Assembly (NCBI GenBank): GCA_027004315.1
Contig: JALTHV010000015.1
Span: 1-15,554 of the forward strand
DNA: 15,554 nt
Source: Deltaproteobacteria bacterium
GTDB taxonomy: Bacteria; Desulfobacterota; Dissulfuribacteria; Dissulfuribacterales; UBA3076
Direction of reading: 5' to 3'
Part shown: piece after piece, positions 1 to 8,387 of the stretch
Layout of the letters: the number at the start of each line of letters is the position of its first letter
Numbering within the stretch: position 1 is the stretch's first letter
Notes under the pieces: model-generated
Seen by the model: only the letters and a program-made list of their open reading frames with translations
Databases searched by the model: none
Told to the model about the DNA's origin: nothing
Position numbers and translations under genes: made by a program

Positions 1-415
1 ATAGCTCTACTTTAGCTACGATAGCTTGACGGATACGGACCGGCAGAAAGATCATTGCCAGATCAGCTACTTTTTTCAAAAAGGGAATCATGTCCTCTTT
101 CCCGGTCCAATGGTCACTGAGGACCTGCTGATCAGTCCTGAGGAGCAGACGCAACAGGGCCAGTGCTACCAGATAGACATCATCGACCAGTCCCACAAAA
201 GGTATCCAGTCAGGAACCAGATCAACTGGATCCAGCACATATGCAATGGTGGCACCCAATATAGCCTTGTCAGTAGTAGAAACCCTTGGATCCTTTAACA
301 GATTTATTAATAATTTTAGAAATTTAGGCAACATACTAATATAATTGCACATTTTAATGTAAATGCCGTAGCTACCGTGGTGCTGGGAACTAATTTCTTT
401 CTTTTCTTTCTGCAT
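1..415 (-). CDS. DUF1232/YkvA-like small membrane protein (3' end outside window)
   Basis: The reading frame runs on the minus strand and is still open at the window edge, so the C-terminus is missing. From the ATG at 334 the product begins MLPKFLKLLINLLKDPRV. It then has the DUF1232 hallmark, a hydrophobic helix with YVLDPVDLVPDWIP followed by GLVDDVYLVALAL. Family members are short membrane-associated proteins of unknown function. The start is uncertain. ATGs at 334 and 352 have no Shine-Dalgarno site, while the ATG at 415 follows GGTGAG with a 7-nt spacer. Starting at 415 adds a 27-residue Lys/Glu/His-containing leader that family members normally lack. I give the longer form because of the ribosome site; 334 is the homology-based alternative. 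The gene is divergent from the 502-1530 gene, with 86 bp between starts if 415 is right. The family call is firm; the start and any role are not. Confidence 0.75.
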   Translation of the reverse strand, partial: MQKEKKEISSQHHGSYGIYIKMCNYISMLPKFLKLLINLLKDPRVSTTDKAILGATIAYVLDPVDLVPDWIPFVGLVDDVYLVALALLRLLLRTDQQVLSDHWTGKEDMIPFLKKVADLAMIFLPVRIRQAIVAKVEL

Positions 416-501
416 TTTATGTCTCACCATCTTTAAAAATAATCAAAGACTAGATAAAGTAAAGGCTGTTCTAACTTTTCGCCTTAGAAGGACATAACAC
501 T

Positions 502-1530
502 ATGGATAAATTAAACGGCCTACTATATCCAACATGCTACCTCCGTCAGGATACTATGCTGCGGCTTGCTCAGGTATTCTCTAAACTGACCCTATTGATA
601 CCTACAGAGGATACCCGGACATCACCATACCACCCATCAAGTAACTGTCCCATGGAGATTGAGGCTATTGCCCCGGCACCTCTGGGAGAGAGGCTGGGCT
701 GGTTCACTGAGCTTATCAGCAACTGGGAATCCTGGGCAAAACAGATGGGCCTGGGACAAAAGATTCCGGCCTCTACATTAATGAGTGCTGCTGCAGGCAA
801 AGAAAGAGAAGAATCTATCCAGACTATCCTAAACACCCTAAAAAAGAGCACGGAGGCCACTGACCCCTTCCTGAACGCCCAGATATTTCTCCAGCTTGCC
901 TTGGATCTGGATAGACAAGAAGACGAATTGCACACAGACCTCGGGAAACTTGCAGTGCAGGAAGACAGACTCAAACTGATATTGCAGGGTCCTGGAAAAC
1001 TTACTGACTCTCCAAGGCCTATAGAATATAGTCCCATGATAGTACCCCTCGTCATGGCCAAGGAGCGGCTAAAGGCCTGGACAATGCTGTGGCAAAAGTT
1101 TACTGATAAAAGACTATGGCCAATTGGGGAAAGTATAGCATTAAAAGACCTGATTGATAGTGCCTATGGAACCCTACAACCCAGTGCCTTCCCTATCGAC
1201 CTATTGGAGCTGGCCTTACCCCTCGATCCCAATATCAGACCTGAGGAATCAGATGAAATCAGTAACATGCTGACCGTCCTTGTTGATGCTATCCCCAACG
1301 CAACGATCCATGATATGAACAAAGACGAAAAAATCCAGGAACTGGCAAGGGAAATAGAAGAGAAATGGGAAGAAGCTACCAAGGACCAGATCACAGGCCC
1401 CAGGCTGACACTCACTCTATATCCACAAGAGACCTGGAGTGAGGTGCTCTCAAAGGCCACCAATTTGAATTTGGGAAACGACCAAGTAGATCCTCTTACA
1501 ACTAATGGATGGTCCTTTTTCTTGTGCTAG
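502..1530 (+). CDS. hypothetical protein, 342 aa, unknown family
   Basis: I do not recognise a named domain in this protein. It is soluble, with no signal peptide or membrane segment. It opens with LLYPTCYLRQDTMLRLAQVF, followed by a predicted strand (KLTLLIPTE). The remainder is mostly helical and rich in Leu, Glu and Asp, with charged stretches such as ALDLDRQEDELHTDLGKLA (residues about 130-150) and EIEEKWEEA near residue 285. The overall shape resembles uncharacterised deltaproteobacterial proteins that begin with a 'YP.....L..L...F' strand-helix segment, but that is a loose recollection. The start is supported by AAGGA at 488-492 with a 9-nt spacer. The gene is transcribed alone and converges on nuoN with only 56 bp between the stops. 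Codon use and reading-frame integrity look normal. Function unknown. Confidence 0.8.
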   Translation: MDKLNGLLYPTCYLRQDTMLRLAQVFSKLTLLIPTEDTRTSPYHPSSNCPMEIEAIAPAPLGERLGWFTELISNWESWAKQMGLGQKIPASTLMSAAAGKEREESIQTILNTLKKSTEATDPFLNAQIFLQLALDLDRQEDELHTDLGKLAVQEDRLKLILQGPGKLTDSPRPIEYSPMIVPLVMAKERLKAWTMLWQKFTDKRLWPIGESIALKDLIDSAYGTLQPSAFPIDLLELALPLDPNIRPEESDEISNMLTVLVDAIPNATIHDMNKDEKIQELAREIEEKWEEATKDQITGPRLTLTLYPQETWSEVLSKATNLNLGNDQVDPLTTNGWSFFLC

Positions 1531-1556
1531 TTAGTATAAAAATAAGATTCACTAAC

Positions 1557-1586
1557 AGCCTTCAGCCTATATATACCTAAAAGGCT
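1557..1586. terminator. possible bidirectional terminator hairpin between convergent genes
   Basis: AGCCTT at 1557-1562 pairs with AAGGCT at 1581-1586 around an 18-nt AT-rich loop. It lies directly after the nuoN stop codon and about 27 bp after the stop of the convergent plus-strand gene. On the nuo strand a T-rich stretch follows only after about 10 nt, so the match to an intrinsic terminator is weak. Placement is the main support. Confidence 0.35.
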
Positions 1587-3128
1587 TTAAAAGACCATAG
1601 CAAGACTCTGCTGGGCAACATTGGCGACCCGTACAAGACCCTCTGGTAATATCCCGAAGTACATAATCCCCAAGGCGAGACAAATCAATACGCCCATTGT
1701 TGTAAAACTGATATTGCCAGCAACGACCTCTCTAGCAGGCTCTTCCATATAGAATTTCCATATTACTCGCAGATAATAATAGCAAGCTATCACGCAGGTC
1801 ATTACACCCAATGCAGCAAGCAAGAAATATCCCTGTTTTATGGCCGCTGCAAATAGATAGAATTTACCTATAAAACCAGCAGTAGGTGGAAGCCCGGCCA
1901 TAGATACCAAGAATAGAGACATCAAAAAACTGAGAGTGGGATACCTGTATCCTAAACCGCGATAGTCCTCCAGGGTCTGGGCCTTCCCCTCCTTACCATC
2001 TATCAGAAAGAGTACACCAAAGGCCCCAAAGTTCATGATCGTATACACAACGAGATAGAATAATACGGCCATCCGGCCCTCACTGTTGGCTGCCAGGAGC
2101 CCTAGAGCCATATATCCTGCATGGGCTATAGAAGAGTAGGCCAACATACGCTTTACATTCTGCTGAGAGACCGCAACGAGATTCCCTACAAACATGGTTA
2201 GCAGGGCCAGCCACCAGAGCACAGGCTTCCAGTATACAGCCAGTGCCGCCAGATTGACTGTAGATTGAAAGTCAGGTTGCCCGCTCAGAGAGAGAATCGG
2301 TGTAAAGGCCACACTCATGAGCTTGAGAAAGACCCCAAAGGCACCGGCCTTCACCGCTGTAGCCATATATGCAGTGATAATCGAGGGGCTACCCTCATAG
2401 ACGTCTGGGGCCCACATATGGAAGGGCACAAGAGACATCTTAAAGAACAGACCGGCCATCAACATGGCCAAGGCCACCAAGACTACTGGATGCTCAAAGG
2501 GACCTACAGAGAGTATCTGTGCGATCTTTGTGATATTGACAGTCCCGGTCACGCCATAGATCAGAGCAAGTCCAAAGAGAAAAAATGCAGAGCCAAAGCT
2601 ACCCAACAGAAAATACTTCAGAGCACCTTCCTGTGACTTCCTGCTGTCCTTGAGAAATGCAGCCAGAGTATATACTGACAGAGACATCACCTCAAGGGCT
2701 ATAAAGATCATGAGCAGATCAACTGCCTGGAGCATTGCAATAGTGCCGTAGACAGCAAACAGGAGGAGGACAAAATATTCCCCTCGAAACATCCCGTTGT
2801 TCCGCATATAGCCAATACTCAAGAGGCTCGCAAAGATACCCGCCACCAAGACTACGGCAGACACAAACACAGAGAATTTTTCTGCAGAAAAGACCCCTGC
2901 AAGTACTACTTCATTAAGAGGCCACTCTCTATAGACCAGATACCACAAGGCGACTAGAAAGCTGAGTGCCGTAAGCCAACCCATTGTGGCTACATGATCA
3001 GACTCTTCATCTGTAGTCAACCAGAGGTCTACAAAAATAAGAATAAGACCGGCAAAGATAAGGATTAACTGTCCTCCAGCTATCTGCCATAACTGACTCA
3101 GGCTAAAGGAAAATCCAAGGTCACTCAT
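1587..3128 (-). CDS. nuoN: NADH-quinone oxidoreductase subunit N (complex I, Mrp-like antiporter subunit)
   Basis: NuoN is one of three antiporter-like membrane subunits of complex I that translocate protons across the cytoplasmic membrane. The protein is hydrophobic throughout, with about 14 predicted helices and a length of about 513 residues (485 in E. coli). The family core is visible: IALEVMSLSVYTLAAF carries the conserved helix-5 Glu, FKMSLVPFHMWAPDVYEGSP carries the helix-7 Lys, and VKRMLAYSSIAHAGYMALG follows. Two ATGs are possible. The one at 3134 overlaps the nuoM stop as TAATG but lies only 2 nt from GAGGAG. The one at 3128 has an 8-nt spacer and is chosen here. It is the last gene of the operon and is followed by a weak hairpin. 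I am sure of the family; the start is less certain. Confidence 0.95.
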   Translation of the reverse strand: MSDLGFSFSLSQLWQIAGGQLILIFAGLILIFVDLWLTTDEESDHVATMGWLTALSFLVALWYLVYREWPLNEVVLAGVFSAEKFSVFVSAVVLVAGIFASLLSIGYMRNNGMFRGEYFVLLLFAVYGTIAMLQAVDLLMIFIALEVMSLSVYTLAAFLKDSRKSQEGALKYFLLGSFGSAFFLFGLALIYGVTGTVNITKIAQILSVGPFEHPVVLVALAMLMAGLFFKMSLVPFHMWAPDVYEGSPSIITAYMATAVKAGAFGVFLKLMSVAFTPILSLSGQPDFQSTVNLAALAVYWKPVLWWLALLTMFVGNLVAVSQQNVKRMLAYSSIAHAGYMALGLLAANSEGRMAVLFYLVVYTIMNFGAFGVLFLIDGKEGKAQTLEDYRGLGYRYPTLSFLMSLFLVSMAGLPPTAGFIGKFYLFAAAIKQGYFLLAALGVMTCVIACYYYLRVIWKFYMEEPAREVVAGNISFTTMGVLICLALGIMYFGILPEGLVRVANVAQQSLAMVF

Positions 3129-3133
3129 ATTCA

Positions 3134-4708
3134 TTACTCCTCAGCCACACTCATATATAAAGGCGTCTTGTGTATAGAGGCGTGACGTTCCATGACAGCA
3201 CTTGGGGACAATGGTGCAGAGACCTTGACCTGACTGATAAAGTGATCTACGGAACGATGCATCTTGTTCAGGAAAAAATTGGGATACAGACCTATCCAAA
3301 ACACAAATACAAGCAAGGGAAGGAGATAGGCCAATTCTCTTGCATTTAAATCATGGAGTTTCTTATTCTTGGGATTTGTCACCTCTCCGAAAAAGACCCT
3401 CTCAAACATCCATAACATGTAGACTGCACCAAGAATTGCAGCAGTAGCTGCAAATATGGCAGCAACCTTATTTACTTCAAAGGTCCCTAACAGGATAAGA
3501 AACTCACCAATAAATCCATTTGTAGTGGGAAATCCTATCGACGAGAGAGTTATAAGGAAAAAAATGGTGGCATAGACAGGCATTACCCTGGCAATCCCTC
3601 CAAATTCCTTGATCAGATGAGTATGCCGTTTTTCATATGCCACACCTACCAGGAGAAACAGTGCACCAGTTGAAATACCATGATTGATCATCTGGAGAAT
3701 CGCCCCCTCAACAGCATGAGGAGTCAGCGCATACAGCCCAAGCATACAGTAACCAAGGTGAGATACAGAAGAATAGGCCACCAGTTTCTTGACATCCGGC
3801 TGCACCATGGCCACCATGGCCCCATAAATAATGCCTATAACTGCAAGGGTAATAATAAGCGGGCTAAAAAAGGCAGAGCCTTCCGGGAAAAGAGGCATCG
3901 CAAACCGGAAAAATCCATAGGTACCCATCTTCAGAAGGACACCTGCCAGGATCACTGAACCAGCAGTGGGTGCCTGGACGTGGGCATCTGGCAGCCATGT
4001 ATGAAACGGAAACATCGGCACCTTGACTGCAAATGCCAGGGCAAAGGCAGCAAAGAAGAGTATCTCATACATCCGTGACAGATGTGTGCCATAGAGCTCA
4101 AGGAGATTAAAGGTCAGGACACCGGTCTCCCTCTGATGGAAATAGACAAGGCCAACGATACACACCAACATCAGGAGAGAGCCTACAGCAGTATACAAAA
4201 AGAACTTGATCGCGGCATAGATCCTTTGTTTCCCACCCCATACTCCTATGATAAGGTACATCGGGATAAGCATCAATTCCCAGAACACATAGAAGAGAAG
4301 GAGATCCAGAGACACAAAGGCCCCGATCATTGCGGTCTCAAGGACCAACATCAAGACCTGAAATTCCTTTACCCTGTTTGAGATGGCATTCCAAGTGGAA
4401 AGGATCGTAAGCGGGGTGAGAAAGGTGGTCAGCAGCACAAGCCAGAAGGAAAGCCCATCTATTCCCATGAAATAGCCAATCCCATAGCTGGGGATCCATG
4501 GATGTTTCTCCACAAGCTGGAAACCTGCTACATTCGAATCGAAGGCAAAGTACATCCTCAAGGATACCAAAAACACCACTATAGATGTTACCAGTGCCAG
4601 CGAACGGATGACATCCTTCCCAGATTCACTCCGCTGAGGGACAAAGAGAATAAGCAGCACTCCCAACAGAGGTAAAAAGGTAATATAAGTCAAGAGAGGA
4701 GCATTCAT
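3134..4708 (-). CDS. nuoM: NADH-quinone oxidoreductase subunit M (complex I, Mrp-like antiporter subunit)
   Basis: NuoM is the middle proton-pumping antiporter-like subunit of the membrane arm. It has 524 residues (509 in E. coli). The residues of the proton channel are in place: E144 in VFWELMLIPMYLIIGVWGG, K229 in AFAVKVPMFPFHTWLPDAHV, and K260 in AGVLLKMGTYGFFRF. VQPDVKKLVAYSSVSHLGY matches the family as well. A hydrophilic C-terminal tail follows the last helix, roughly residues 490-524, and is longer than usual. The start at 4708 follows GAAGGA with good spacing. The stop shares a base with the upstream ATG of nuoN, so the two are probably translationally coupled. An 80-bp gap separates it from nuoL, the widest in the operon. 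Confidence 0.96.
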   Translation of the reverse strand: MNAPLLTYITFLPLLGVLLILFVPQRSESGKDVIRSLALVTSIVVFLVSLRMYFAFDSNVAGFQLVEKHPWIPSYGIGYFMGIDGLSFWLVLLTTFLTPLTILSTWNAISNRVKEFQVLMLVLETAMIGAFVSLDLLLFYVFWELMLIPMYLIIGVWGGKQRIYAAIKFFLYTAVGSLLMLVCIVGLVYFHQRETGVLTFNLLELYGTHLSRMYEILFFAAFALAFAVKVPMFPFHTWLPDAHVQAPTAGSVILAGVLLKMGTYGFFRFAMPLFPEGSAFFSPLIITLAVIGIIYGAMVAMVQPDVKKLVAYSSVSHLGYCMLGLYALTPHAVEGAILQMINHGISTGALFLLVGVAYEKRHTHLIKEFGGIARVMPVYATIFFLITLSSIGFPTTNGFIGEFLILLGTFEVNKVAAIFAATAAILGAVYMLWMFERVFFGEVTNPKNKKLHDLNARELAYLLPLLVFVFWIGLYPNFFLNKMHRSVDHFISQVKVSAPLSPSAVMERHASIHKTPLYMSVAEE

Positions 4709-4788
4709 AGTCTGTCCTTCATTTTTTTAATTTTATTGCATTTCATGATTACTCTTTCCAGCCCTCTAAAATTTAGGCCCAACTAATT

Positions 4789-6768
4789 TCAAAACCTGAA
4801 GAACCAGAGCATTACTACCAGCCCCAAGAGCATAAATGCACCGTAGGTCTGTACATAACCATTCTGAATCAGCCTTAATGCACCTGATCCTCTACGTACC
4901 CACCAAGCCTGCCCATTTACTCCTACACCATCAATAAGGAATGCATCTATTACCTTCCAGCAGAAGGTCGAAAGAAAATAGAAAGGAAGGACCACCACAT
5001 GGTAATAAATTTCATCAATATAGTACTTATTGTAGATGAGCTTATAATGTAAGGCAAAGGTATGAGCAAGCTTCTGTGGAAGTGTATCTGGATGACGTAT
5101 ATATATAATATAGGCCAAATAGATACCGCCGATACCCACAGCCACCGAAGATGCCATAAGACTCCACTCTACAGTACTCGAATAGTGAGGTATCGTAACA
5201 AATCCAGCAACTATCTCATGCGAGTGCTCAAACACTGGATCCAGGAAGTTCTCAAAGAGATTGGTAACATGAAATGGGAATAGACTATTCATCACCTCTG
5301 GTATTCCCACCCAGCCACCGACCAGAGAGAGAAAGGCAAGGACCATGAGAGGACCTGTCATACTAAATGGCATCTCATGTACATGTTTGGCCTCTTCTTC
5401 AGTACCACGAAATTCACCGTGAAAGGTCATAAATATAAGTCTAAACATATAGAAGGCCGTGATACCCGCAGCAGCAAGACCAATAAACCATACTATTTTA
5501 CCTACAACTGGATAATATGGAAACATAAAGGCCTTCCCCAGGACCTCATCCTTACTGAAAAAACCTGCAAATGGCGGAATACCTGAAATCGCCAAACTGG
5601 CAAAGAGCATAGTTACATAGGTAATGGGCATCTTTTTGGCAAGACCACCCATATCCCTCATATCCAGATCTCCACGCATGGCATGCATAACAGCACCAGC
5701 ACACAGGAATAGACAGGCCTTGAAAAAGGCATGGCTCATAAGGTGGAATATACCTGCACTATATGCGAGGACACTCACACCTATAAACATATATCCCAAC
5801 TGGCTTACAGTAGAATATGCAAGGACCCTCTTGATGTCATACTGGAGGACACCAACTGTTGCAGCTATAAAGGCAGTAGCCGCTGACATCAATGCCATAA
5901 CCAATAAGGCAGTAGGTGCAAGGGTATACAAAATGTTGGTCCTTGCCACCATATAGACACCGGCTGTCACCATTGTAGCGGCATGGATGAGTGCCGATAC
6001 AGGAGTAGGACCAGCCATGGCATCTGGAAGCCATACATACAGAGGAATCTGTGCCGATTTCCCGGTTGCCCCCAGAAAAAGCAAGAGGCAGATGGCTATC
6101 ATGACCGGAGAATTCATAGGCAAGAGACCATGCTCATACATATGGAGTACCTTGGGAAACAACTCTGTATAAGAAAGGGAACCAAAGGTAACAAATATCA
6201 GAAACATGCCCAGAAGAAAACCAAAATCTCCAACCCGGTTTACTATAAATGCCTTCTTACCTGCATCTGCAATCAGATTCTCCTTGTACCAGAAACCAAT
6301 CAGGAGATAGGAAGCAAGACCTACGCCTTCCCAGCCCACAAACATCACTATATAGTTGGCGCCCAAGATCAAGATAGTCATGAAAAAGACGAACATATTG
6401 AGATATGCATAATATCTCCAATATGACTCATCATGGGCCATATACCCCTTACTATATATATGGATAACAAAACTTACACCAGTGACTACCAAAATCATCA
6501 CTGCAGAGAGTGGATCAAGCATAAAGGCAAGGTCTATATGGAGATTCCCTACAGTTATCCAATGCCACAGGACCTGTGTAAACTGCCGTTCCCCAACCGG
6601 AAGACAGACCATATGATAGACCAACAAAACTGAAGTCAAAAAGGCCAGCCCTATACTGCCACACCCAATGTAGGTAATCATCCATTTACCGATCTTTTGC
6701 CCAAACAGGCCATTGATCAGAAACCCTATAAAAGGTAAAAGTGGTATGAGAAAGATATAACCTTCCAT
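4789..6768 (-). CDS. nuoL: NADH-quinone oxidoreductase subunit L (complex I, distal antiporter subunit)
   Basis: NuoL is the distal proton-translocating subunit whose C-terminal lateral helix runs along the membrane arm. It has 659 residues against 613 in E. coli. Key family residues are visible: E147 in FVGWEGVGLASYLLIGFW, K237 in GATGKSAQIPLYVWLPDAM, and H262 in TPVSALIHAATMVTAGVYM. The segment YDIKRVLAYSTVSQLGYMF is also typical. A long C-terminal region of about 150 residues, ending in a hydrophobic helix (AFMLLGLVVMLWFFRF), fits the lateral helix and its anchor. The ATG at 6768 is preceded by AGGGAG with a 6-nt spacer. It lies 65 bp downstream of nuoK; I see no obvious internal terminator or promoter in that gap. 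Confidence 0.97.
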   Translation of the reverse strand: MEGYIFLIPLLPFIGFLINGLFGQKIGKWMITYIGCGSIGLAFLTSVLLVYHMVCLPVGERQFTQVLWHWITVGNLHIDLAFMLDPLSAVMILVVTGVSFVIHIYSKGYMAHDESYWRYYAYLNMFVFFMTILILGANYIVMFVGWEGVGLASYLLIGFWYKENLIADAGKKAFIVNRVGDFGFLLGMFLIFVTFGSLSYTELFPKVLHMYEHGLLPMNSPVMIAICLLLFLGATGKSAQIPLYVWLPDAMAGPTPVSALIHAATMVTAGVYMVARTNILYTLAPTALLVMALMSAATAFIAATVGVLQYDIKRVLAYSTVSQLGYMFIGVSVLAYSAGIFHLMSHAFFKACLFLCAGAVMHAMRGDLDMRDMGGLAKKMPITYVTMLFASLAISGIPPFAGFFSKDEVLGKAFMFPYYPVVGKIVWFIGLAAAGITAFYMFRLIFMTFHGEFRGTEEEAKHVHEMPFSMTGPLMVLAFLSLVGGWVGIPEVMNSLFPFHVTNLFENFLDPVFEHSHEIVAGFVTIPHYSSTVEWSLMASSVAVGIGGIYLAYIIYIRHPDTLPQKLAHTFALHYKLIYNKYYIDEIYYHVVVLPFYFLSTFCWKVIDAFLIDGVGVNGQAWWVRRGSGALRLIQNGYVQTYGAFMLLGLVVMLWFFRF

Positions 6769-6833
6769 GAATAGCTCCCTATGCAGATGGGCTGATTATA
6801 TGCCTAGAAACAGATATAATTGTATGTAGCATT

Positions 6834-7136
6834 TTACCATTTCAAGATGTTAAACTTAGTTACATCCACCTCTCGCACATGCCGGAAAAGGGTTATCAGT
6901 ATTGCAAGACCGACAGCAACCTCGGCTGCAGCTACCGCAAAGACGAAAATGACCATAACCTGTCCTGCTATATCGGCCCTGAAGTAAGAAAATGCCACCA
7001 ACATCAGATTTACTGAATTGAGCATCAGTTCAGCCGACATAAACAGGATAAGTGCATTTCTCCTGCTAACAAATCCAATAGCCCCTATCCCAAAGAGTAT
7101 GGACGACAAGATTATATAGTGTGTGAGCGTCGCCAT
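6834..7136 (-). CDS. nuoK: NADH-quinone oxidoreductase subunit K (complex I, MrpC-like)
   Basis: NuoK is a three-helix membrane subunit that forms part of the E-channel proton path. The chosen ATG at 7136 gives exactly 100 residues, the same as E. coli NuoK. It places the two essential membrane glutamates at E36 (ALILFMSAELMLNSVNLML) and E72 (FAVAAAEVAVGLAIL), the E. coli positions. An in-frame ATG at 7160 would add eight residues and overlap nuoJ by 13 bp. It is less likely, because GAGAGG lies just upstream of 7136 and the homologous N-terminus starts there. The gap to nuoJ is 11 bp. Confidence 0.95.
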   Translation of the reverse strand: MATLTHYIILSSILFGIGAIGFVSRRNALILFMSAELMLNSVNLMLVAFSYFRADIAGQVMVIFVFAVAAAEVAVGLAILITLFRHVREVDVTKFNILKW

Positions 7137-7147
7137 TAAGCCCTCTC

Positions 7148-7654
7148 TTAGTGTTTCCAAGCCCTCTTTTTACACAGATAGATAGCGGCAATCAATGCCA
7201 CTAACAAAAGTACAGATACAACTTCAAAATGGAGCAGATAGTCCCTGAAGAATGCATCACCCAAGACTGAGGGAGACCCAAATCCATCAGGCAGTGACCT
7301 CCTCGCTATCAAGACAGCGATACTCTTTACCCCGACTGCCACGAGACCAACGAGACACAGTCCAAGTAAGACACCAAAACTCCTAAATGATACATTGGCC
7401 TGTATGACCCCTGCCCTCTCTTCTGGCGCCATTAAGAGCATGATAACAAATACTATCAGGACCAGGATGGCCCCTGCATAAATAGAGACCTGAAAGATGG
7501 CAACTAGGGGGGCATGGAGATGGAGATATAGAGCCGCATGGGCAATAAATACTGTAAGCAACCCCATGGCACTGGATAATGCCTCCCTCGTAGTTACAGT
7601 AAATATCCCAGCTAATACTGCAATAACAGCAAATATCCAGAAGTACCAATCCAT
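7148..7654 (-). CDS. nuoJ: NADH-quinone oxidoreductase subunit J (complex I, MrpG-like)
   Basis: NuoJ is a five-helix membrane subunit next to NuoK and NuoA, where conformational changes from quinone reduction enter the membrane arm. The product is 168 residues of mostly hydrophobic sequence. The conserved third-helix region VSIYAGAILVLIVFVIMLLM, containing YAGAILVLFLFV-type spacing, is clear. A cytoplasmic Lys/Arg-rich C-terminus (CKKRAWKH) follows the last helix. The start at 7654 is preceded by CAGGAG with a 6-7 nt spacer and lies 1 nt after the nuoI stop. A longer frame back to 7684 would overlap nuoI and adds no conserved residues. E. coli NuoJ is 184 aa, so this version is slightly shorter. 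Confidence 0.94.
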   Translation of the reverse strand: MDWYFWIFAVIAVLAGIFTVTTREALSSAMGLLTVFIAHAALYLHLHAPLVAIFQVSIYAGAILVLIVFVIMLLMAPEERAGVIQANVSFRSFGVLLGLCLVGLVAVGVKSIAVLIARRSLPDGFGSPSVLGDAFFRDYLLHFEVVSVLLLVALIAAIYLCKKRAWKH

Positions 7655-7655
7655 A

Positions 7656-8375
7656 TCAATCTCCTGATTCCGCCTTTCCGGCACCCTTGGCCTTCTCAGC
7701 GGCCTTCTTTACCTCAACCTGTCCTTTCTTGGCCTTACCTGCCACAGCAGGCTTGCCTGCCTTGCCCTCAGTAGTCTTGGGAGCCCCTGCCTCAGGCTTA
7801 GGAGGCGGCTTTACAACAGGCACCGCCTTCCTAGGTGGCCTGAGTTTACCCTCTTCTTTGGCCTTACGATAATTTGCAAGCAGTTTTTGCTTATCTAGGT
7901 GACACTCCTCACGCGTATACTGGGCAAGCTCAAATTCCCGGCCCAGGACAATAGCCTCTTTAGGACATGCCTCCTGACAAAAACCACAAAAAATACAGTG
8001 CAAGAGATCTATGTCAAAAGATGCGCAATACATCTTACTGGCATACTTATCCTCTTCCCCTTCCTTACGTTTGCCCTTCTTCACTGTTATACAGTGTGCT
8101 GGACAGGTCTTTGCACACGTACCACAGGCAATGCACTTCTCCCGCCCCTTCTCGTCCAGGCACAGCATGTGAAGACCACGAAAAATAGGAGATATCTCTC
8201 TGGTACGGTCCTCTGGATACTGCCAACATGTTGGAACCGTATGGGGCTCGGGTCTAAAAGACGCCTTTACATTAAATACAAAGTGTCTCCACGTGAGCGC
8301 CATCCCCTTCAGGATCTCAAGCAGATAGATCCGTTCACCCAGAGTATATTCTTTTTTTACAACCGGCTTGGCCAT
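7656..8375 (-). CDS. nuoI: NADH-quinone oxidoreductase subunit I (complex I, 2x[4Fe-4S] ferredoxin-like) with long A/K/P tail
   Basis: NuoI carries clusters N6a and N6b, which pass electrons toward N2 in NuoB. Both [4Fe-4S] motifs are complete: C81-C84-C87-C91 in KCIACGTCAKTCP and C127-C130-C133-C137 in HCIFCGFCQEACP. The N-terminal helices (LEILKGMALTWRHF) and SFRPEPHTVP are typical. Unusual is the C-terminal extension of about 60 residues (178-239), low in complexity and rich in Lys, Ala, Pro and Gly; most NuoI proteins are about 160-180 residues long. The start at 8375 is an ATG after TTGGAG with a 6-nt spacer; an upstream TTG at 8387 is possible but unlikely. With no NuoG in the operon, this subunit may be where electrons enter. 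Confidence 0.95.
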   Translation of the reverse strand: MAKPVVKKEYTLGERIYLLEILKGMALTWRHFVFNVKASFRPEPHTVPTCWQYPEDRTREISPIFRGLHMLCLDEKGREKCIACGTCAKTCPAHCITVKKGKRKEGEEDKYASKMYCASFDIDLLHCIFCGFCQEACPKEAIVLGREFELAQYTREECHLDKQKLLANYRKAKEEGKLRPPRKAVPVVKPPPKPEAGAPKTTEGKAGKPAVAGKAKKGQVEVKKAAEKAKGAGKAESGD

Positions 8376-8387
8376 AATATGCTCCAA

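Noticed and set aside
26..298. 90-codon plus-strand ORF at the left edge
   Set aside because: It is antisense to a frame with clear DUF1232 sequence and has no recognisable protein features.
570..1061. 163-codon minus-strand ORF inside the 502-1530 gene
   Set aside because: It is Ser/Leu-rich shadow sequence without a good ribosome site, whereas the plus frame has AAGGA and spans the region end to end.
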